Notes: generated by a model not told the origin, from the letters alone. 64,000 bases of DNA from CAWKMN01 sp963850765 (GCA_963850765.1 CAWKMN010000006.1:558001-622000); one strand, 5' to 3'. Positions 35,402 to 44,623 are shown, counted from the first letter of the stretch. A program made the numbers and translations.

Positions 35402-36298
35402 TCATTGTCGATGAATCAGCAGCCAGTTCAGAGCGAGCTCATAATCTGCCCATTCGTGAAGCTGCCAGCCCACCTGCTGGTCGATCTTACGGATTCCGTG
35501 AGCCTGGGTATGGTTATACTCGGCTATCGGGGCCGCTGTTGAACGCTCTTTAACCTTTTGGTAGAGCAAGTAGCTGTGATGCGTGACCTGGCGGGGGACA
35601 ATCAGGTCATCGGGCGTCCAGAAGATCAGTATTGGAACCCGCGCAAGCCCTTCGACGTAAGCCGTCGCGCTGCGCTCAGCGTAGAGTTCTGGCACATGCT
35701 CCGGCAGGCCGCCGACTTCATTCGCGATGCGCCGGGCCGTGCCAAATTCGCGGATCGCCTCGATATCTGTATTGGCGAGGTCTTCCTGCCATGCGGCCAG
35801 ATCGACAATAGGATTGAATGCCACTCCGGCGGCTACTCGATCCGGGTAGCGCCCTGCCACGACCAGCGCTTCCTGACCGCCCATGCTCAAGCCACAGGCG
35901 TAAACGCGGCCAGGGTCGATGAGATAGCCGTGCTCTGGCAGCACATCGAGCAGATAGATCATGTCATCGATCTGTTCCGGGCTGGCCAGCGAGCAGTTTT
36001 CTTCGCGGCGATGATGCCCGTGCGGCATGACAATGATCACTCCATAGCGGTCTGCCAGATTGTAGTAACCGGCATGGTAGCCGCGTGTGTACCCCGGATA
36101 GCCTTCGTGATAATCCTGCTCGGCAGTCCAGGTAATGGGATGAGGTGCCAGGACAACGGGTAGTGGGCGGCCCAGCGGTGCTGGCGAGTAGATGTTCGCC
36201 GTCTGGCGAGTGCCATCGGATGGCGAAACAAACGCCAGAAGTTCGTGCCGAGAGCCGTCCGGTGGCAGCGGATCGGGTCGAGCCTGTATCAGGGACAC
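35402..36298 (-). CDS. Alpha/beta hydrolase (esterase-like)
   Basis: A 298-residue alpha/beta hydrolase. The nucleophile elbow is CGLSMGGQEA (GxSxG), preceded by GRVYA, and the early VVLAPHPI and IIVMPHG are consistent with an oxyanion-hole region. The acid could be the Asp in ILIFWTPDDLIVP, and His candidates lie in YNHTQAHG. No signal peptide, so it is cytoplasmic. Resembles the prolyl-oligopeptidase/acetyl-xylan-esterase-like group. It is the last gene of the DeoR-controlled operon, 15 nt after the SnoaL-like gene, and may cleave an ester or acyl group in the pathway. Confidence 0.85.
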   Translation of the reverse strand: MSLIQARPDPLPPDGSRHELLAFVSPSDGTRQTANIYSPAPLGRPLPVVLAPHPITWTAEQDYHEGYPGYTRGYHAGYYNLADRYGVIIVMPHGHHRREENCSLASPEQIDDMIYLLDVLPEHGYLIDPGRVYACGLSMGGQEALVVAGRYPDRVAAGVAFNPIVDLAAWQEDLANTDIEAIREFGTARRIANEVGGLPEHVPELYAERSATAYVEGLARVPILIFWTPDDLIVPRQVTHHSYLLYQKVKERSTAAPIAEYNHTQAHGIRKIDQQVGWQLHEWADYELALNWLLIHRQ

Positions 36299-36313
36299 CG
36301 CAGGATACCTTTC

Positions 36314-36727
36314 CTAAATCTGACCCAGTTGTTCCTCTTGGGACTTGCGATCCAGGTAAACTCGTACATCCTTAATCAAGCCGTCTTTCATCACAAAGAA
36401 CACTGCTTCACGCACCGTAAACTTTTTGCCGGTAGCTTTCTGTCCTTCAAAATCGTTGACGAAGGTGGCCGACATCACGTTCTCGACCACGACGGTATCA
36501 CCGTCGGCGATCATGTTTTTGGTTTCGATATGCCAGTCGGGATACGAATGCCAGAGTCTGGGCACAAAGACAGACATCTGCGCTTTTGTCAGCGGTTCGG
36601 GAAAATAGACCTCGTGCGACGTCGTATCCTCGGTATGCCAGCGCCAGTATTCCGCGAGGTCCTGGGCGTTAAAGGCGGCAATGGCGTTGCGGACTGCTTG
36701 TTTATTACGTTCGTGCTGCTCACTCAT
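36314..36727 (-). CDS. SnoaL-like (NTF2-fold) protein, copy 2
   Basis: A 137-residue NTF2-fold protein starting at ATG 36727, with GAAGGAG upstream. Family features are RNAIAAFNAQDLAEYWRWHTEDTTSHEVYFPEPLT, PDWHIETKNMIADGDTVVVENVMSATF and KFTVREAVFFVMKDGLIKDVRVYLD. This is the ester-cyclase/SnoaL-like layout. It is a paralogue of the next gene upstream (36741-37160), with obvious similarity along the whole length. It may be an isomerase, cyclase or dehydratase; the function is unknown. Confidence 0.85.
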   Translation of the reverse strand: MSEQHERNKQAVRNAIAAFNAQDLAEYWRWHTEDTTSHEVYFPEPLTKAQMSVFVPRLWHSYPDWHIETKNMIADGDTVVVENVMSATFVNDFEGQKATGKKFTVREAVFFVMKDGLIKDVRVYLDRKSQEEQLGQI

Positions 36728-36740
36728 CGTTTGAACTCCT

Positions 36741-37160
36741 TCAGGCTTGCCAGATTCCCAGTTGTTCTTCAATCGACTTTTGATCGATGTAGATGCGCTC
36801 GTCTTTGATTTTGCCCTCCTTCATATCGAAGAAGACCGCCTCTCGCACCCGGTAAAAACGTCCGGTAGCTTTGACACCACGCAGATCGTTGACAAAGGTG
36901 CCGCTAACCACATTCTCGACGGCGACTGTATCGCCTTCGACCCTGATATTCTGCGTCTCGATCCTAACATCCGGATAAGCGTGCAGCCAGTCGTGCAGAA
37001 ACGCCTCAAGGTCGACTTTGCCCAGGGGTAGTGGGAAAAAGACTTCATGCGAAGTCATGTCGTCCGTGTGATAGGAGAAGAATCCGGCCACATCATGATC
37101 ACTCAGCGCTTTGATCGCTTTCCGGACTACGTCACGATTGTGCTCTTCTTGAGGTGTCAT
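36741..37160 (-). CDS. SnoaL-like (NTF2-fold) protein, copy 1
   Basis: A 139-residue NTF2-fold protein. It reads VRKAIKALSDHDVAGFFSYHTDDMTSHEVFFPLPLGKVDLEAFLHDWLHAYPDVRIETQNIRVEGDTVAVENVVSGTFVNDLRGVKATGRFYRVREAVFFDMKEGKIKDERIYID in order, closely parallel to its neighbour. Tandem duplication is clear. They may act as a heterodimer, since NTF2-fold proteins often dimerise. It follows the FGGY kinase gene by 22 nt in the DeoR operon. Confidence 0.85.
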   Translation of the reverse strand: MTPQEEHNRDVVRKAIKALSDHDVAGFFSYHTDDMTSHEVFFPLPLGKVDLEAFLHDWLHAYPDVRIETQNIRVEGDTVAVENVVSGTFVNDLRGVKATGRFYRVREAVFFDMKEGKIKDERIYIDQKSIEEQLGIWQA

Positions 37161-37182
37161 GGATTTTCAAGCTCCTTGGGTG

Positions 37183-38724
37183 CTAACCAATCGTTTGATG
37201 GCTCAAGCGGCGCATCAGGCTGCTGTCGCTTAACAGGCGGAAGAAGTCCTTATAGTTGGCGTAAAGCTGCTCATAGATCACACGGTGTTCGGCCTGCGGC
37301 TCGAGTACGGCGTCGATTTCAATAAACGCATCGGCCGCCGACTGCCAGTCCTGGTAGAAGCCAAGGCCGATAGCTGCACACATCGCCGCGCCGGTCATCG
37401 CCGCATTACGAATACGAAGGGTGCGCACCGGCTGGTCAAAGACATTGGTGTGAATCTGGTTCCAGATCGAATTGCTCGCTCCGCCGCCCGCCAGGTAGAT
37501 CGCATTGACCTCAGCTCCGGCTTCCTTGATGGCGTCCAGCATCCAGCGCAGTTCCATCGAGATGCCTTCCAGCAGTGCCCGGATAACATGCCCGCGCGTG
37601 TGGTTCAGTGACAAACCCAACAGGCAGCTTCGAGCATGCAGATCAACGATGGGGGCACTGCTGCCGTTGAAGGTGGGTATAAAGATCAGGCCCTCCGCGC
37701 CGGGAGGTGCCGTATGCGCCTGGGCAATCAGCAGGTCGTAGGCGTCGAGCGTGGAGGAGCGTTCGAGCGCCAGTTCCGCTGCACCGAAGGTGTCGCGCAG
37801 CCAGCGGAAAGCGGCGCCAGACGATTGGGTATGCCCTTCCATCTCCCAAAAGCCGCGCACCACATGGGCAGCAATGTTCAGGGTATGAGTAGGATCGCGG
37901 CGGGGTTCTTCCATGAAGACCTGTACGCCCGCCCCGGTGCCGATGTTGATCATCGCCCGGCCAGCTTGGATCACGCCGCTGCCGACGCCCGCACACTGCC
38001 CATCGCCCCCACCGGCGATCAGGGGAATCCCCGGACAGAGTCCCAGCGTCGCGGCGGCTGTTGCGCTGAGTTCACCGACCACATCGGTGGCGTGAACCAG
38101 GCGTGGCAGCTTTTCCAGGGGATAACCGATCTGTGCTGCCAGCTCGGACGACCAGGTTTGGGCGTCAATGTCGAAAGGAAAGAGGAACGTGCCGGACGAG
38201 ACATCGCACACCAGGTCGTCACAGCCCAACCACTTAAGAAAAAACGTCTGGGGGGGACCGACGACAGCCGCTTTCTCCCAGAGAGCGGAGGCGCTCCGCT
38301 GGAACCACAGCACCTTACTGACTCCGGTGTAGGACACGATCGGGTGTCCCGCTGTGTCATAGTAGCGCTCAAGCCCGAGCCGTTCGTTCAGCCAATCGAC
38401 GTACGGCACGCCGCGCTTGTCCATCCAGACCACGAAGTCGGACAGTGGACTGCCGTCCGCATCCAGAGCAATAGCCGTGCCGCGATGATTTGTGAGCGCG
38501 ATGCCCGCAATGGCACTGGGATCAGCGCCAGCCAGGAGTTCACCCACTCCCTGCGCCAGCAGATCAATGGCTCCCTGGGGCGACTGCTCGACGCGACCGG
38601 GCGCAGGAAAGGCAAGCTGCTGCTCGCGGGTCGCCATCCCGGCCAGTGTGCCATCCGAGCGGAACAGGCCAACTTTGATTGCTGTCGTGCCGATGTCCAG
38701 CGCGAGCAGATAGTCACCCGGCAT
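37183..38724 (-). CDS. FGGY-family carbohydrate kinase
   Basis: A 513-residue kinase starting at ATG 38724, which lies 2 nt after the ATPase gene. It has the actin-fold phosphate-1 motif ALDIGTTAIKVGLF near the start, VVWMDKRGVPYVDWL (xylulokinase-like catalytic Asp region), GGGDGQCAGVGSGVI and the adenosine motif YLAGGGASNSIWNQI. The length fits xylulokinase/gluconokinase-type FGGY members. The natural substrate (xylulose, ribulose, erythritol, glycerol-like or another ketose/polyol) cannot be inferred from these motifs. In this operon it probably phosphorylates the imported and processed sugar. Confidence 0.92.
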   Translation of the reverse strand: MPGDYLLALDIGTTAIKVGLFRSDGTLAGMATREQQLAFPAPGRVEQSPQGAIDLLAQGVGELLAGADPSAIAGIALTNHRGTAIALDADGSPLSDFVVWMDKRGVPYVDWLNERLGLERYYDTAGHPIVSYTGVSKVLWFQRSASALWEKAAVVGPPQTFFLKWLGCDDLVCDVSSGTFLFPFDIDAQTWSSELAAQIGYPLEKLPRLVHATDVVGELSATAAATLGLCPGIPLIAGGGDGQCAGVGSGVIQAGRAMINIGTGAGVQVFMEEPRRDPTHTLNIAAHVVRGFWEMEGHTQSSGAAFRWLRDTFGAAELALERSSTLDAYDLLIAQAHTAPPGAEGLIFIPTFNGSSAPIVDLHARSCLLGLSLNHTRGHVIRALLEGISMELRWMLDAIKEAGAEVNAIYLAGGGASNSIWNQIHTNVFDQPVRTLRIRNAAMTGAAMCAAIGLGFYQDWQSAADAFIEIDAVLEPQAEHRVIYEQLYANYKDFFRLLSDSSLMRRLSHQTIG

Positions 38725-38726
38725 GG

Positions 38727-39767
38727 CTAAATCTCCCCGTTGACGACACGGTGGCAGGCCACCCAACGCCTGTCACTGATCTGGACCAACCGTTGGGGCG
38801 TATGAAAACAGGCCTCCACCGCATGAGGGCAGCGATAAGCCAACGGGCAGCCGATCTCTGGCGGAAGCGAACTCTGTATATCCCCCTTCAAGCGAATACG
38901 GGCGCGCTCGTAGTCGGGATCAGGGATTGGAATAGCGGACATCAGCGCCTGGGTATAGGGATGTCGCGGGTTGTCGATCAACTCGGTCGTGGGCGCTTTT
39001 TCGATGGCCTCCCCCAGGTACATGACGATCACCCGCTCGCACAGGTGCCGGATCACGCTCAAGTCGTGCGAGATGACGAGATACGTCATCTGAAAGCGTT
39101 CTTTGAGTTCCTGAAGCAGGCTGATTACCCGCACCTGGACCGAAGCATCGAGCGCGGAGGTGGGCTCGTCGAGAATCAGGAAGCGCGGGTTGGTCGCCAG
39201 TGCCCGTGCGATCACGACCCGCTGCTTTTCGCCGCCGCTCAGTTGGTGCGGATAGCGATCCAGGTGGTCGCGTCGCAAGTGTACCGAATTGAGCAGTTCC
39301 CGCATATGAGCATGCCGGTCCCGGCGCGTCGTAATGCGGTGAACGCGCAGTGGTTCGGCCAGCGTCCGCTCGACGGTAAAACGCGGATCGAGTGAAGCGG
39401 TCGGGTCCTGAAAGACCAACTGCACCTTTTGGCGAAAAGCCTTGAGCTGACCGCCTCGCAAATTCAGGATGGAACGATCTTCGTAGAGAATGTCCCCACT
39501 GGTAGGGTCAACCAGATGCAGCAGGCAGCGCGCGACGGTCGATTTGCCGGACCCGCTCTCACCGACCAACCCCACGCTCTCACCCGGCCGGATCGCCAGG
39601 TCCAAATTGCGAACGGCGACGATGTTTCCGTCCTGTTGAGGCGTTGACTCGTCGTCGCCCGTACGAGTTCCGAACCACCGGGTGAGAGTCGTGCCAACTT
39701 GCGCTGTGCCGCGTCTGCCGTGGAAGACTTTGGTTAAATCCCGAACCTCGATCAGATACTCGCTCAT
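38727..39767 (-). CDS. Opp/Dpp-type ABC transporter ATP-binding protein (OppF-like)
   Basis: A 346-residue ATPase with Walker A GESGSGKST, signature LSGGEKQRV, Walker B FLILDEPTSALD and an H-loop VISHDLS. The C-terminal segment has the Cys-containing extension of the Opp/Dpp family (CPLAYRCPHAVEACFHTPQ), which may bind a 4Fe-4S cluster. It overlaps the OppD-like gene by 4 nt. It energises import with its partner. Confidence 0.94.
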   Translation of the reverse strand: MSEYLIEVRDLTKVFHGRRGTAQVGTTLTRWFGTRTGDDESTPQQDGNIVAVRNLDLAIRPGESVGLVGESGSGKSTVARCLLHLVDPTSGDILYEDRSILNLRGGQLKAFRQKVQLVFQDPTASLDPRFTVERTLAEPLRVHRITTRRDRHAHMRELLNSVHLRRDHLDRYPHQLSGGEKQRVVIARALATNPRFLILDEPTSALDASVQVRVISLLQELKERFQMTYLVISHDLSVIRHLCERVIVMYLGEAIEKAPTTELIDNPRHPYTQALMSAIPIPDPDYERARIRLKGDIQSSLPPEIGCPLAYRCPHAVEACFHTPQRLVQISDRRWVACHRVVNGEI

Positions 39768-40744
39768 GCCTGGTCCTTGTACAGGTGACAGTAGCTGGTG
39801 TGATCGGGACCCACCGTCGCCAGTGGAACCGGCTGATCGCAGTGTGGCATCCGTTTTGGGCAGCGATGAATGAACCGGCAGCCTACCCGTGGCAGCGAAA
39901 GTGGATCGGGGGCGCGACCAATCAGTGTGGTGCCGTCCAGCAGCGCACGGTCGGGGCGCGGCATCGATGAGAGCAGGCCCTGGGTGTACGGATGGGTTGG
40001 GTTATGAAAAACTTCGCGCAGCGGCCCAAACTCCACCACGTGCCCGGCGTGCATGACGGCGATATAGTCGCAGTGAGTAGCGACAAGTCCCAGGCTGTGG
40101 GTAATCAGGAGCAGCGAACTGCCCTCTGCCTGCCGGAGTTCTTCCAACAGGTCCAGAATCTGAGCTTCGGTCGTTACATCCAGCCCAGTGGTCGGTTCAT
40201 CGGCGATGAGGAGTTTGGCTTTGCAGGCTACTGCCAACGCGATCATGATGCGCTGGGCCATGCCTCCGCTGAACTGATGCGGGAAATGTTTGGCACGCTG
40301 TTGGGCGCGCGGGATACCCACGCGATCCAGCATCTCGACCGCCCTGGCCCAGGCTTCGCGCCGCGAGTAATTGAAGCGCCGCTGGTAAACACGCGCGATC
40401 TGGTTGCCTGCCGTCATCAGCGGGTTGAGAGCCGTCTTCGAGCTTTGGAAAATCAAGGCGATGTCACGCCCGCGCACCTTCTGCATTTCACGTTCGCCAT
40501 ATTGGGTCAGATCGGTGCCGTTCAATGCAATACATCCGCCTGCCAGAGCGGCGGATTTCGGCAGGAGCTGCATGATCGCCAGGGCAGTCATCGACTTGCC
40601 AGAGCCGCTTTCGCCCACCAGGCCGACCACCTTGCCGTCGGGCACGACCAGGTTGATGCGGTCCACAATGTTGACGTGCTGGCCGTGGGTGTGGAGCGAG
40701 ATAGAGAGGTTTTCAACCCTCAGCGTGATGCTCTGCTCGTTCAT
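39764..40744 (-). CDS. Opp/Dpp-type ABC transporter ATP-binding protein (OppD-like)
   Basis: A 326-residue ATPase with Walker A GESGSGKSM, a Q-loop region ALIFQSSKTALNPL, signature FSGGMAQRI, Walker B LLIADEPTTGLD and a C-terminal Cys motif (CRFIHRCPKRMPHCDQP). It is the OppD member of the pair; together with OppF, OppB, OppC and the binding protein it makes a complete importer. The operon context suggests a saccharide or glycoside rather than a peptide. Confidence 0.94.
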   Translation of the reverse strand: MNEQSITLRVENLSISLHTHGQHVNIVDRINLVVPDGKVVGLVGESGSGKSMTALAIMQLLPKSAALAGGCIALNGTDLTQYGEREMQKVRGRDIALIFQSSKTALNPLMTAGNQIARVYQRRFNYSRREAWARAVEMLDRVGIPRAQQRAKHFPHQFSGGMAQRIMIALAVACKAKLLIADEPTTGLDVTTEAQILDLLEELRQAEGSSLLLITHSLGLVATHCDYIAVMHAGHVVEFGPLREVFHNPTHPYTQGLLSSMPRPDRALLDGTTLIGRAPDPLSLPRVGCRFIHRCPKRMPHCDQPVPLATVGPDHTSYCHLYKDQA

Positions 40745-40747
40745 GGG

Positions 40748-41653
40748 CTATATCTGAGACCTGGGATCGAGAATGTCGCGCAGCCCGTCGCCAATGAGTG
40801 TAAAGGTGAGCGCCATCAACATGATGAATCCGCCTGGAAAAACCGACATCCACCATTGCCCTGAGATTATGTGCTCGCTGCCGTCGGCGGTCATCGCGCC
40901 CAGTTCGGCTGTGGGCGGCTTGATTCCCAGACCCAAGAAGCTCAATCCGGCAATATCCAGCACCGCCCACGCCAGAAAAAGGGTGGCTTGCGCCAGCAGT
41001 ACCGAGTACGTATTGGGCAGCAGATGGAAAAAGATGATCTCCCAGGTCGGAGTGCCGATAGCCTGCGAGGCTTCGATGTATTGGGCTTCGCGCAGCGACA
41101 GCACCTGGGCCCGAACCACCCGGATCATGACCGGGGCATAGGCAATTCCGAGGGCAAAGACGATGGTGCGCGTCGTATTGCCCAGCACGGCGGTCACCGT
41201 CAGCGCCAGCAGAAAACCGGGAAACGCCATCAGAATATCAACAAAACGCATCAGGATCTGGTCGAGTAAGCCGCCAATGTAGCCCGTTACCAGACCAATA
41301 GTCGCGCCGACCAGGGTTGCGACACCGGCAACCGCCAGCGCTATCGCCAGATCGAGGCGAACAGCATGAACCACGCGGCTCAGAATATCGCGCCCCGATG
41401 AATCGTTGCCGAAGGGATAAGTGTCCGATGGCGCTTGGCGTGCCAGGCGCGGCAGAGTCTCAAGGGGATCGGTCTTGATCAGCAGCGGGCCGAGAGTGGC
41501 GATGGCCAGGATGATCACCAGCAGCAGCAGGCCGAGCAGCAGACTCGGGTGCCAGCGCAGCACCGCCCACAGGGTTGAGAGACGGGCCATCATCGGGCGC
41601 GGCGCAGCTGCCGGTTGGGCTGTCGTTGGGTGGGTGAACTCCTCAATCGCCAT
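40748..41653 (-). CDS. Opp/Dpp-type ABC transporter permease (OppC-like)
   Basis: A 301-residue permease with an N-terminal membrane segment (HPSLLLGLLLLVIILAIATLGPLLI), the OppC motif GNDSSGRDILSRVVHAVRLDLAIALA and the coupling segment YIEASQAIGTPTWEIIFFHLLPNTYSVLL. The C terminus is IMLMALTFTLIGDGLRDILDP. Co-transcribed with OppB and OppD-like genes (3-4 nt gaps). Confidence 0.94.
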   Translation of the reverse strand: MAIEEFTHPTTAQPAAAPRPMMARLSTLWAVLRWHPSLLLGLLLLVIILAIATLGPLLIKTDPLETLPRLARQAPSDTYPFGNDSSGRDILSRVVHAVRLDLAIALAVAGVATLVGATIGLVTGYIGGLLDQILMRFVDILMAFPGFLLALTVTAVLGNTTRTIVFALGIAYAPVMIRVVRAQVLSLREAQYIEASQAIGTPTWEIIFFHLLPNTYSVLLAQATLFLAWAVLDIAGLSFLGLGIKPPTAELGAMTADGSEHIISGQWWMSVFPGGFIMLMALTFTLIGDGLRDILDPRSQI

Positions 41654-41656
41654 CCG

Positions 41657-42667
41657 TTATATCCGAATCCGGGGATCAACGATGCCATACAGCACATCCG
41701 ACAGCCAGTTGATCAGAATATAGGTCAGCGTTGTGACAATGATAAACGCCTGGATCGCGGCGAAATCGTTATTGGTCAGCGCCCGGTACGCGTACAGCCC
41801 GATTCCCGGCCAGGAAAACACGCGCTCCACCAGGACGCTCCCTGCGATCAGGTAGGCAAAAATCAGCCCGGTAACGGTCAAAATTTGGACCATCGAGTTT
41901 TGCACTCCATCCCGGAGCACGATCCGCCAGTACGGGAAACCGAGCGCGCGCGCCGTAGTGATGTAGTCTTGCTGGAGGACTTCGATCATCGTGGCACGGG
42001 TCAGGCGCATCACCACCGGAAGTTCGACGGCAGCCAGCGTGATCGAGGGCAGCACCAGGTGGGCCAGCGCATCGCGGAAACCTTCGGTATTGCCCGCCAG
42101 CAACAGGTCGATGGACAAGAAGCCTGTAATTGTTTTGGGCTCGTCAATACCATAACTCAGCTGCCCCAGTGGCGCAGCGGCCCATTCCAGCTTAAAGAAG
42201 AAAAAGTAGATTAGAATCAGTCCCAGCCAGAAGGCAGGTGTCGAGACTCCCAGGGCTCCAATCAGCCGCGCGATATGGTCTGCCAGTGTACCCTGCTTGA
42301 CCGCGGCCAGGATGCCCAGCGGCAGCCCCAACAGCAGCGAGGCCAGCGTCCCATAGACTGCCAGTTCCAGGCTTACCGGCATTCGCGCCCGGAGATCGTC
42401 CACCACTGGGCGGTTGGTGACCCAAGACCTGCCCAGGTCACCCCGGAACAGGCCTGTCATATACTCTACATACTGCTCGCCGAGGGGACGATCCAGCCCC
42501 AGCTGACGCTCGATAAGCTCAACGCTCTCCTGGGTGGCGACACCCGCGCGCACCATGACCGGATTGCCCGGCAAATAGTGAGTCAGGAAGAACACAAAAG
42601 TTACAGCCCCCAAGAATGACAGAATAGACAGCGCAGTTCGCTGGAGGATGTAGCGTAAAAAGCGCAT
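41657..42667 (-). CDS. Opp/Dpp-type ABC transporter permease (OppB-like)
   Basis: ATG 42667 has GAGG about 5 nt upstream; the frame is open 45 nt further but without a site. The 336-residue product begins RFLRYILQRTALSILSFLGAVTFVFFLTHYLPGNP and continues with LGLDRPLGEQYVEYMTGLFRGDLGRSW, the OppB/DppB pattern, and the coupling motif YITTARALGFPYWRIVLRDGVQNSM. It ends WLSDVLYGIVDPRIRI. Confidence 0.94.
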   Translation of the reverse strand: MRFLRYILQRTALSILSFLGAVTFVFFLTHYLPGNPVMVRAGVATQESVELIERQLGLDRPLGEQYVEYMTGLFRGDLGRSWVTNRPVVDDLRARMPVSLELAVYGTLASLLLGLPLGILAAVKQGTLADHIARLIGALGVSTPAFWLGLILIYFFFFKLEWAAAPLGQLSYGIDEPKTITGFLSIDLLLAGNTEGFRDALAHLVLPSITLAAVELPVVMRLTRATMIEVLQQDYITTARALGFPYWRIVLRDGVQNSMVQILTVTGLIFAYLIAGSVLVERVFSWPGIGLYAYRALTNNDFAAIQAFIIVTTLTYILINWLSDVLYGIVDPRIRI

Positions 42668-42850
42668 CAGTACCTCATCAATGATCTTATCCAACGTCAT
42701 GCTGCCCAACAAGCCTGTGTGCGCAGCACGCTGTGAGGAATGAGACCCCTTTTAGGATTTAACGGCGTCCAGTGGGCGCGCCGGGATGGTCCGTGAACCA
42801 TCCCGACGCACCGGGCTTTGTCCCTATCACAAGTTAACGAGCTGAAGCCT
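42668..42850. repeat. Spacer with hairpin between binding-protein and OppB genes
   Basis: CGGGATGGT (42782-42790) pairs with ACCATCCCG (42797-42805) around CCGTGA. With the adjacent miniature element it fills a 348-bp gap inside the operon, a usual place for a hairpin that lets the binding-protein message outlive the rest. No gene is seen. Confidence 0.45.
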
Positions 42851-43019
42851 CTAGAGCGTGTTATGCATTTTTAGCCCCTATCCCCCTGCCCCTTTCCCCA
42901 CAAGTGGAGAAAGGGGGGCGTCAAGTCCCTCTCCACGACGTGGGGAGGGATTTAGGGAGGGGCTAACACGCGCCAACAGCCTCTCAAGCCCAGCGAACAG
43001 AGTGCATAACACGCTCTAG
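42851..43019. mobile_element. CTAG-ended miniature repeat element, complete copy
   Basis: Perfect 17-bp inverted termini: CTAGAGCGTGTTATGCA at 42851-42867 and its inverse at 43003-43019. The 169-bp element has the C-rich core (CCCCTATCCCCCTGCCCC and GGGAGGGATTTAGGGAGGGG). It has no coding capacity. The right terminus supplies the TAG stop of the binding-protein gene (43016-43018). Confidence 0.8.
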
Positions 43020-44623
43020 TCGCGGTAGAGCAGCCAGTACTGCGCGATCCGGTCCGGCGATTCCGCCCAGCCCTGAATATTCTCGCGCATAGCCGTGACG
43101 GAATTAGGCTGCGCCAGGTAAATCCAGGGGGCGTCGTTCAGATGCATCTCCTGAATTTGACGGCTGATCTCGGCACGTACCTCCGGATCGGTCTCCGCCA
43201 GCCCAGCGTCGATCAAGGCGTCAATGTCGGGATTACAGTAGTTGCCGTAGTTGGTCCCCTGTCCACAGCGGGCCAGCCAGTGGAAGTGATAGAAGGGATC
43301 GTTGACATAGGAGATGAAATCAAAGAAGTGCATCGGCATGTCGCGGTCGCCAAACTGGCGCGCGGCATAGGCACCGCTGGTCAGCGCTTCGATGGTCACA
43401 TCAATCCCAATATCGCGCAGGGCATCCTGTACCAACAAGGCGATCTGCTGGTCGTCCTGATTGTCGGCACGAGTAAAGAGGGTGGTTTCAAAGCCGTCTT
43501 CGAAGCCCGCCTGGGCCAGCAGCTCGCGTGCCTTGTCCACATCTGTTTCATAAGGCCACATGCTAAAATCGCTGGTCGGCATTCCCTGCGGGATGATGCT
43601 GTGCAGCGGTTGTGCATAACCCGCCCACACTGTATCGATGATGTCCTGGTAGGGGATCGCATAGGAGATCGCCTGGCGGACCAGCGGATCGTCAAACGGC
43701 TCAATATTGACGTTAAAGGCAATCGCGCGCGTGTCGGTGCTGGGATAGTCCAACACCTTGATCCCATCGGTCTCCTTCAGGGCATCGATCTCGGTGTAAG
43801 GCACCCCGCGCAGCACGTCGATCTCGCCGGAACGCAGCAGAAGCAGGCGATCCGCCGCCGTGGGAATCACCCGGAACACGAAGCCGGAGTTACGGGGGAG
43901 GTCCTCCACAAAGTAATCTTCATAGGGATCCAGGACAATCTGTACGCCCGGTTCAGCCTCCGTCAGCACATAAGCGCCCACACTTGCCTGATTAAGCGGC
44001 AGCCATTCCGTCGCATAGGGGTCGGCATCGGTGGCGTGTTCTTCAATCGTCTGCTGGTCAACAATCGACATATTGACGATGGCCAGCAGTTCCATCAACA
44101 GCGGTGTGACTCCGTTGGCCGGGTGCAGGCGCACGGTGAATCCATCCACCACTTCGACCTGATCGACACTGTTGATCCCGCCCAGGGGCATGAGCAGATT
44201 CATGTACGTGGTGGGCGAAAGGAAGCCGCGCTCTACCGTGTATTTCACGTCTTCCGCCGTGATTTGGTTGCCGTTGGCAAGCATGGCATCTTCGCGCAGC
44301 TTGAAGGTGATCGTCCCGGCTGCGTCGTCGACTTCCCAACTCTCGGCCAGCACGCCGACATACTCACCCGGCATGGCGATTGTTGTATTCTCGTACGGAC
44401 CTTCAACCTGTTTGCGCGTAATCAGCGTGTTGCCGATAGCCACACGAATATCGCCGTCGCCATCCGTGCCGAAGGCATGATAATCGAAGTTGCTGGGTTC
44501 TGACCACCAGGTCACGATCAGCGGCTCGTCGTCTTGAGCCTGAGCGCCTAGAGATATTACAGGGAGTAAGGCCAGCGCTACGAGAAATAAAGCGATCTTC
44601 CTAAGCAAGCTTTTTCTTTGCAT
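43016..44623 (-). CDS. Opp/Dpp-type solute-binding protein (SBP family 5)
   Basis: A 535-residue protein with a signal peptide (RKIALFLVALALLPVISLGAQA) and the family 5 pattern: DYHAFGTDG.., ITFKLREDAMLANGNQITAEDVKYTVERGF, and DNIEPFDDPLVRQAISYAIPYQDI-like IAFNVNIEPFDDPLVRQAISYA. It delivers its ligand to the OppBCDF-like transporter encoded downstream. SBP family 5 proteins also bind oligosaccharides, sugar acids and nickel, so the ligand need not be a peptide. The stop codon is formed at the end of a repeat element. Confidence 0.93.
   Translation of the reverse strand: MQRKSLLRKIALFLVALALLPVISLGAQAQDDEPLIVTWWSEPSNFDYHAFGTDGDGDIRVAIGNTLITRKQVEGPYENTTIAMPGEYVGVLAESWEVDDAAGTITFKLREDAMLANGNQITAEDVKYTVERGFLSPTTYMNLLMPLGGINSVDQVEVVDGFTVRLHPANGVTPLLMELLAIVNMSIVDQQTIEEHATDADPYATEWLPLNQASVGAYVLTEAEPGVQIVLDPYEDYFVEDLPRNSGFVFRVIPTAADRLLLLRSGEIDVLRGVPYTEIDALKETDGIKVLDYPSTDTRAIAFNVNIEPFDDPLVRQAISYAIPYQDIIDTVWAGYAQPLHSIIPQGMPTSDFSMWPYETDVDKARELLAQAGFEDGFETTLFTRADNQDDQQIALLVQDALRDIGIDVTIEALTSGAYAARQFGDRDMPMHFFDFISYVNDPFYHFHWLARCGQGTNYGNYCNPDIDALIDAGLAETDPEVRAEISRQIQEMHLNDAPWIYLAQPNSVTAMRENIQGWAESPDRIAQYWLLYRD

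Noticed and set aside
37636..38730. A 364-codon plus-strand frame opposite the FGGY kinase
   Set aside because: No family features, and the FGGY motifs are on the other strand.
43142..44503. A 453-codon open frame on the plus strand, opposite the Opp-type binding protein
   Set aside because: It is the mirror of a high-GC coding gene. The translation has no recognisable domain, while the minus-strand frame has a signal peptide and family 5 motifs.
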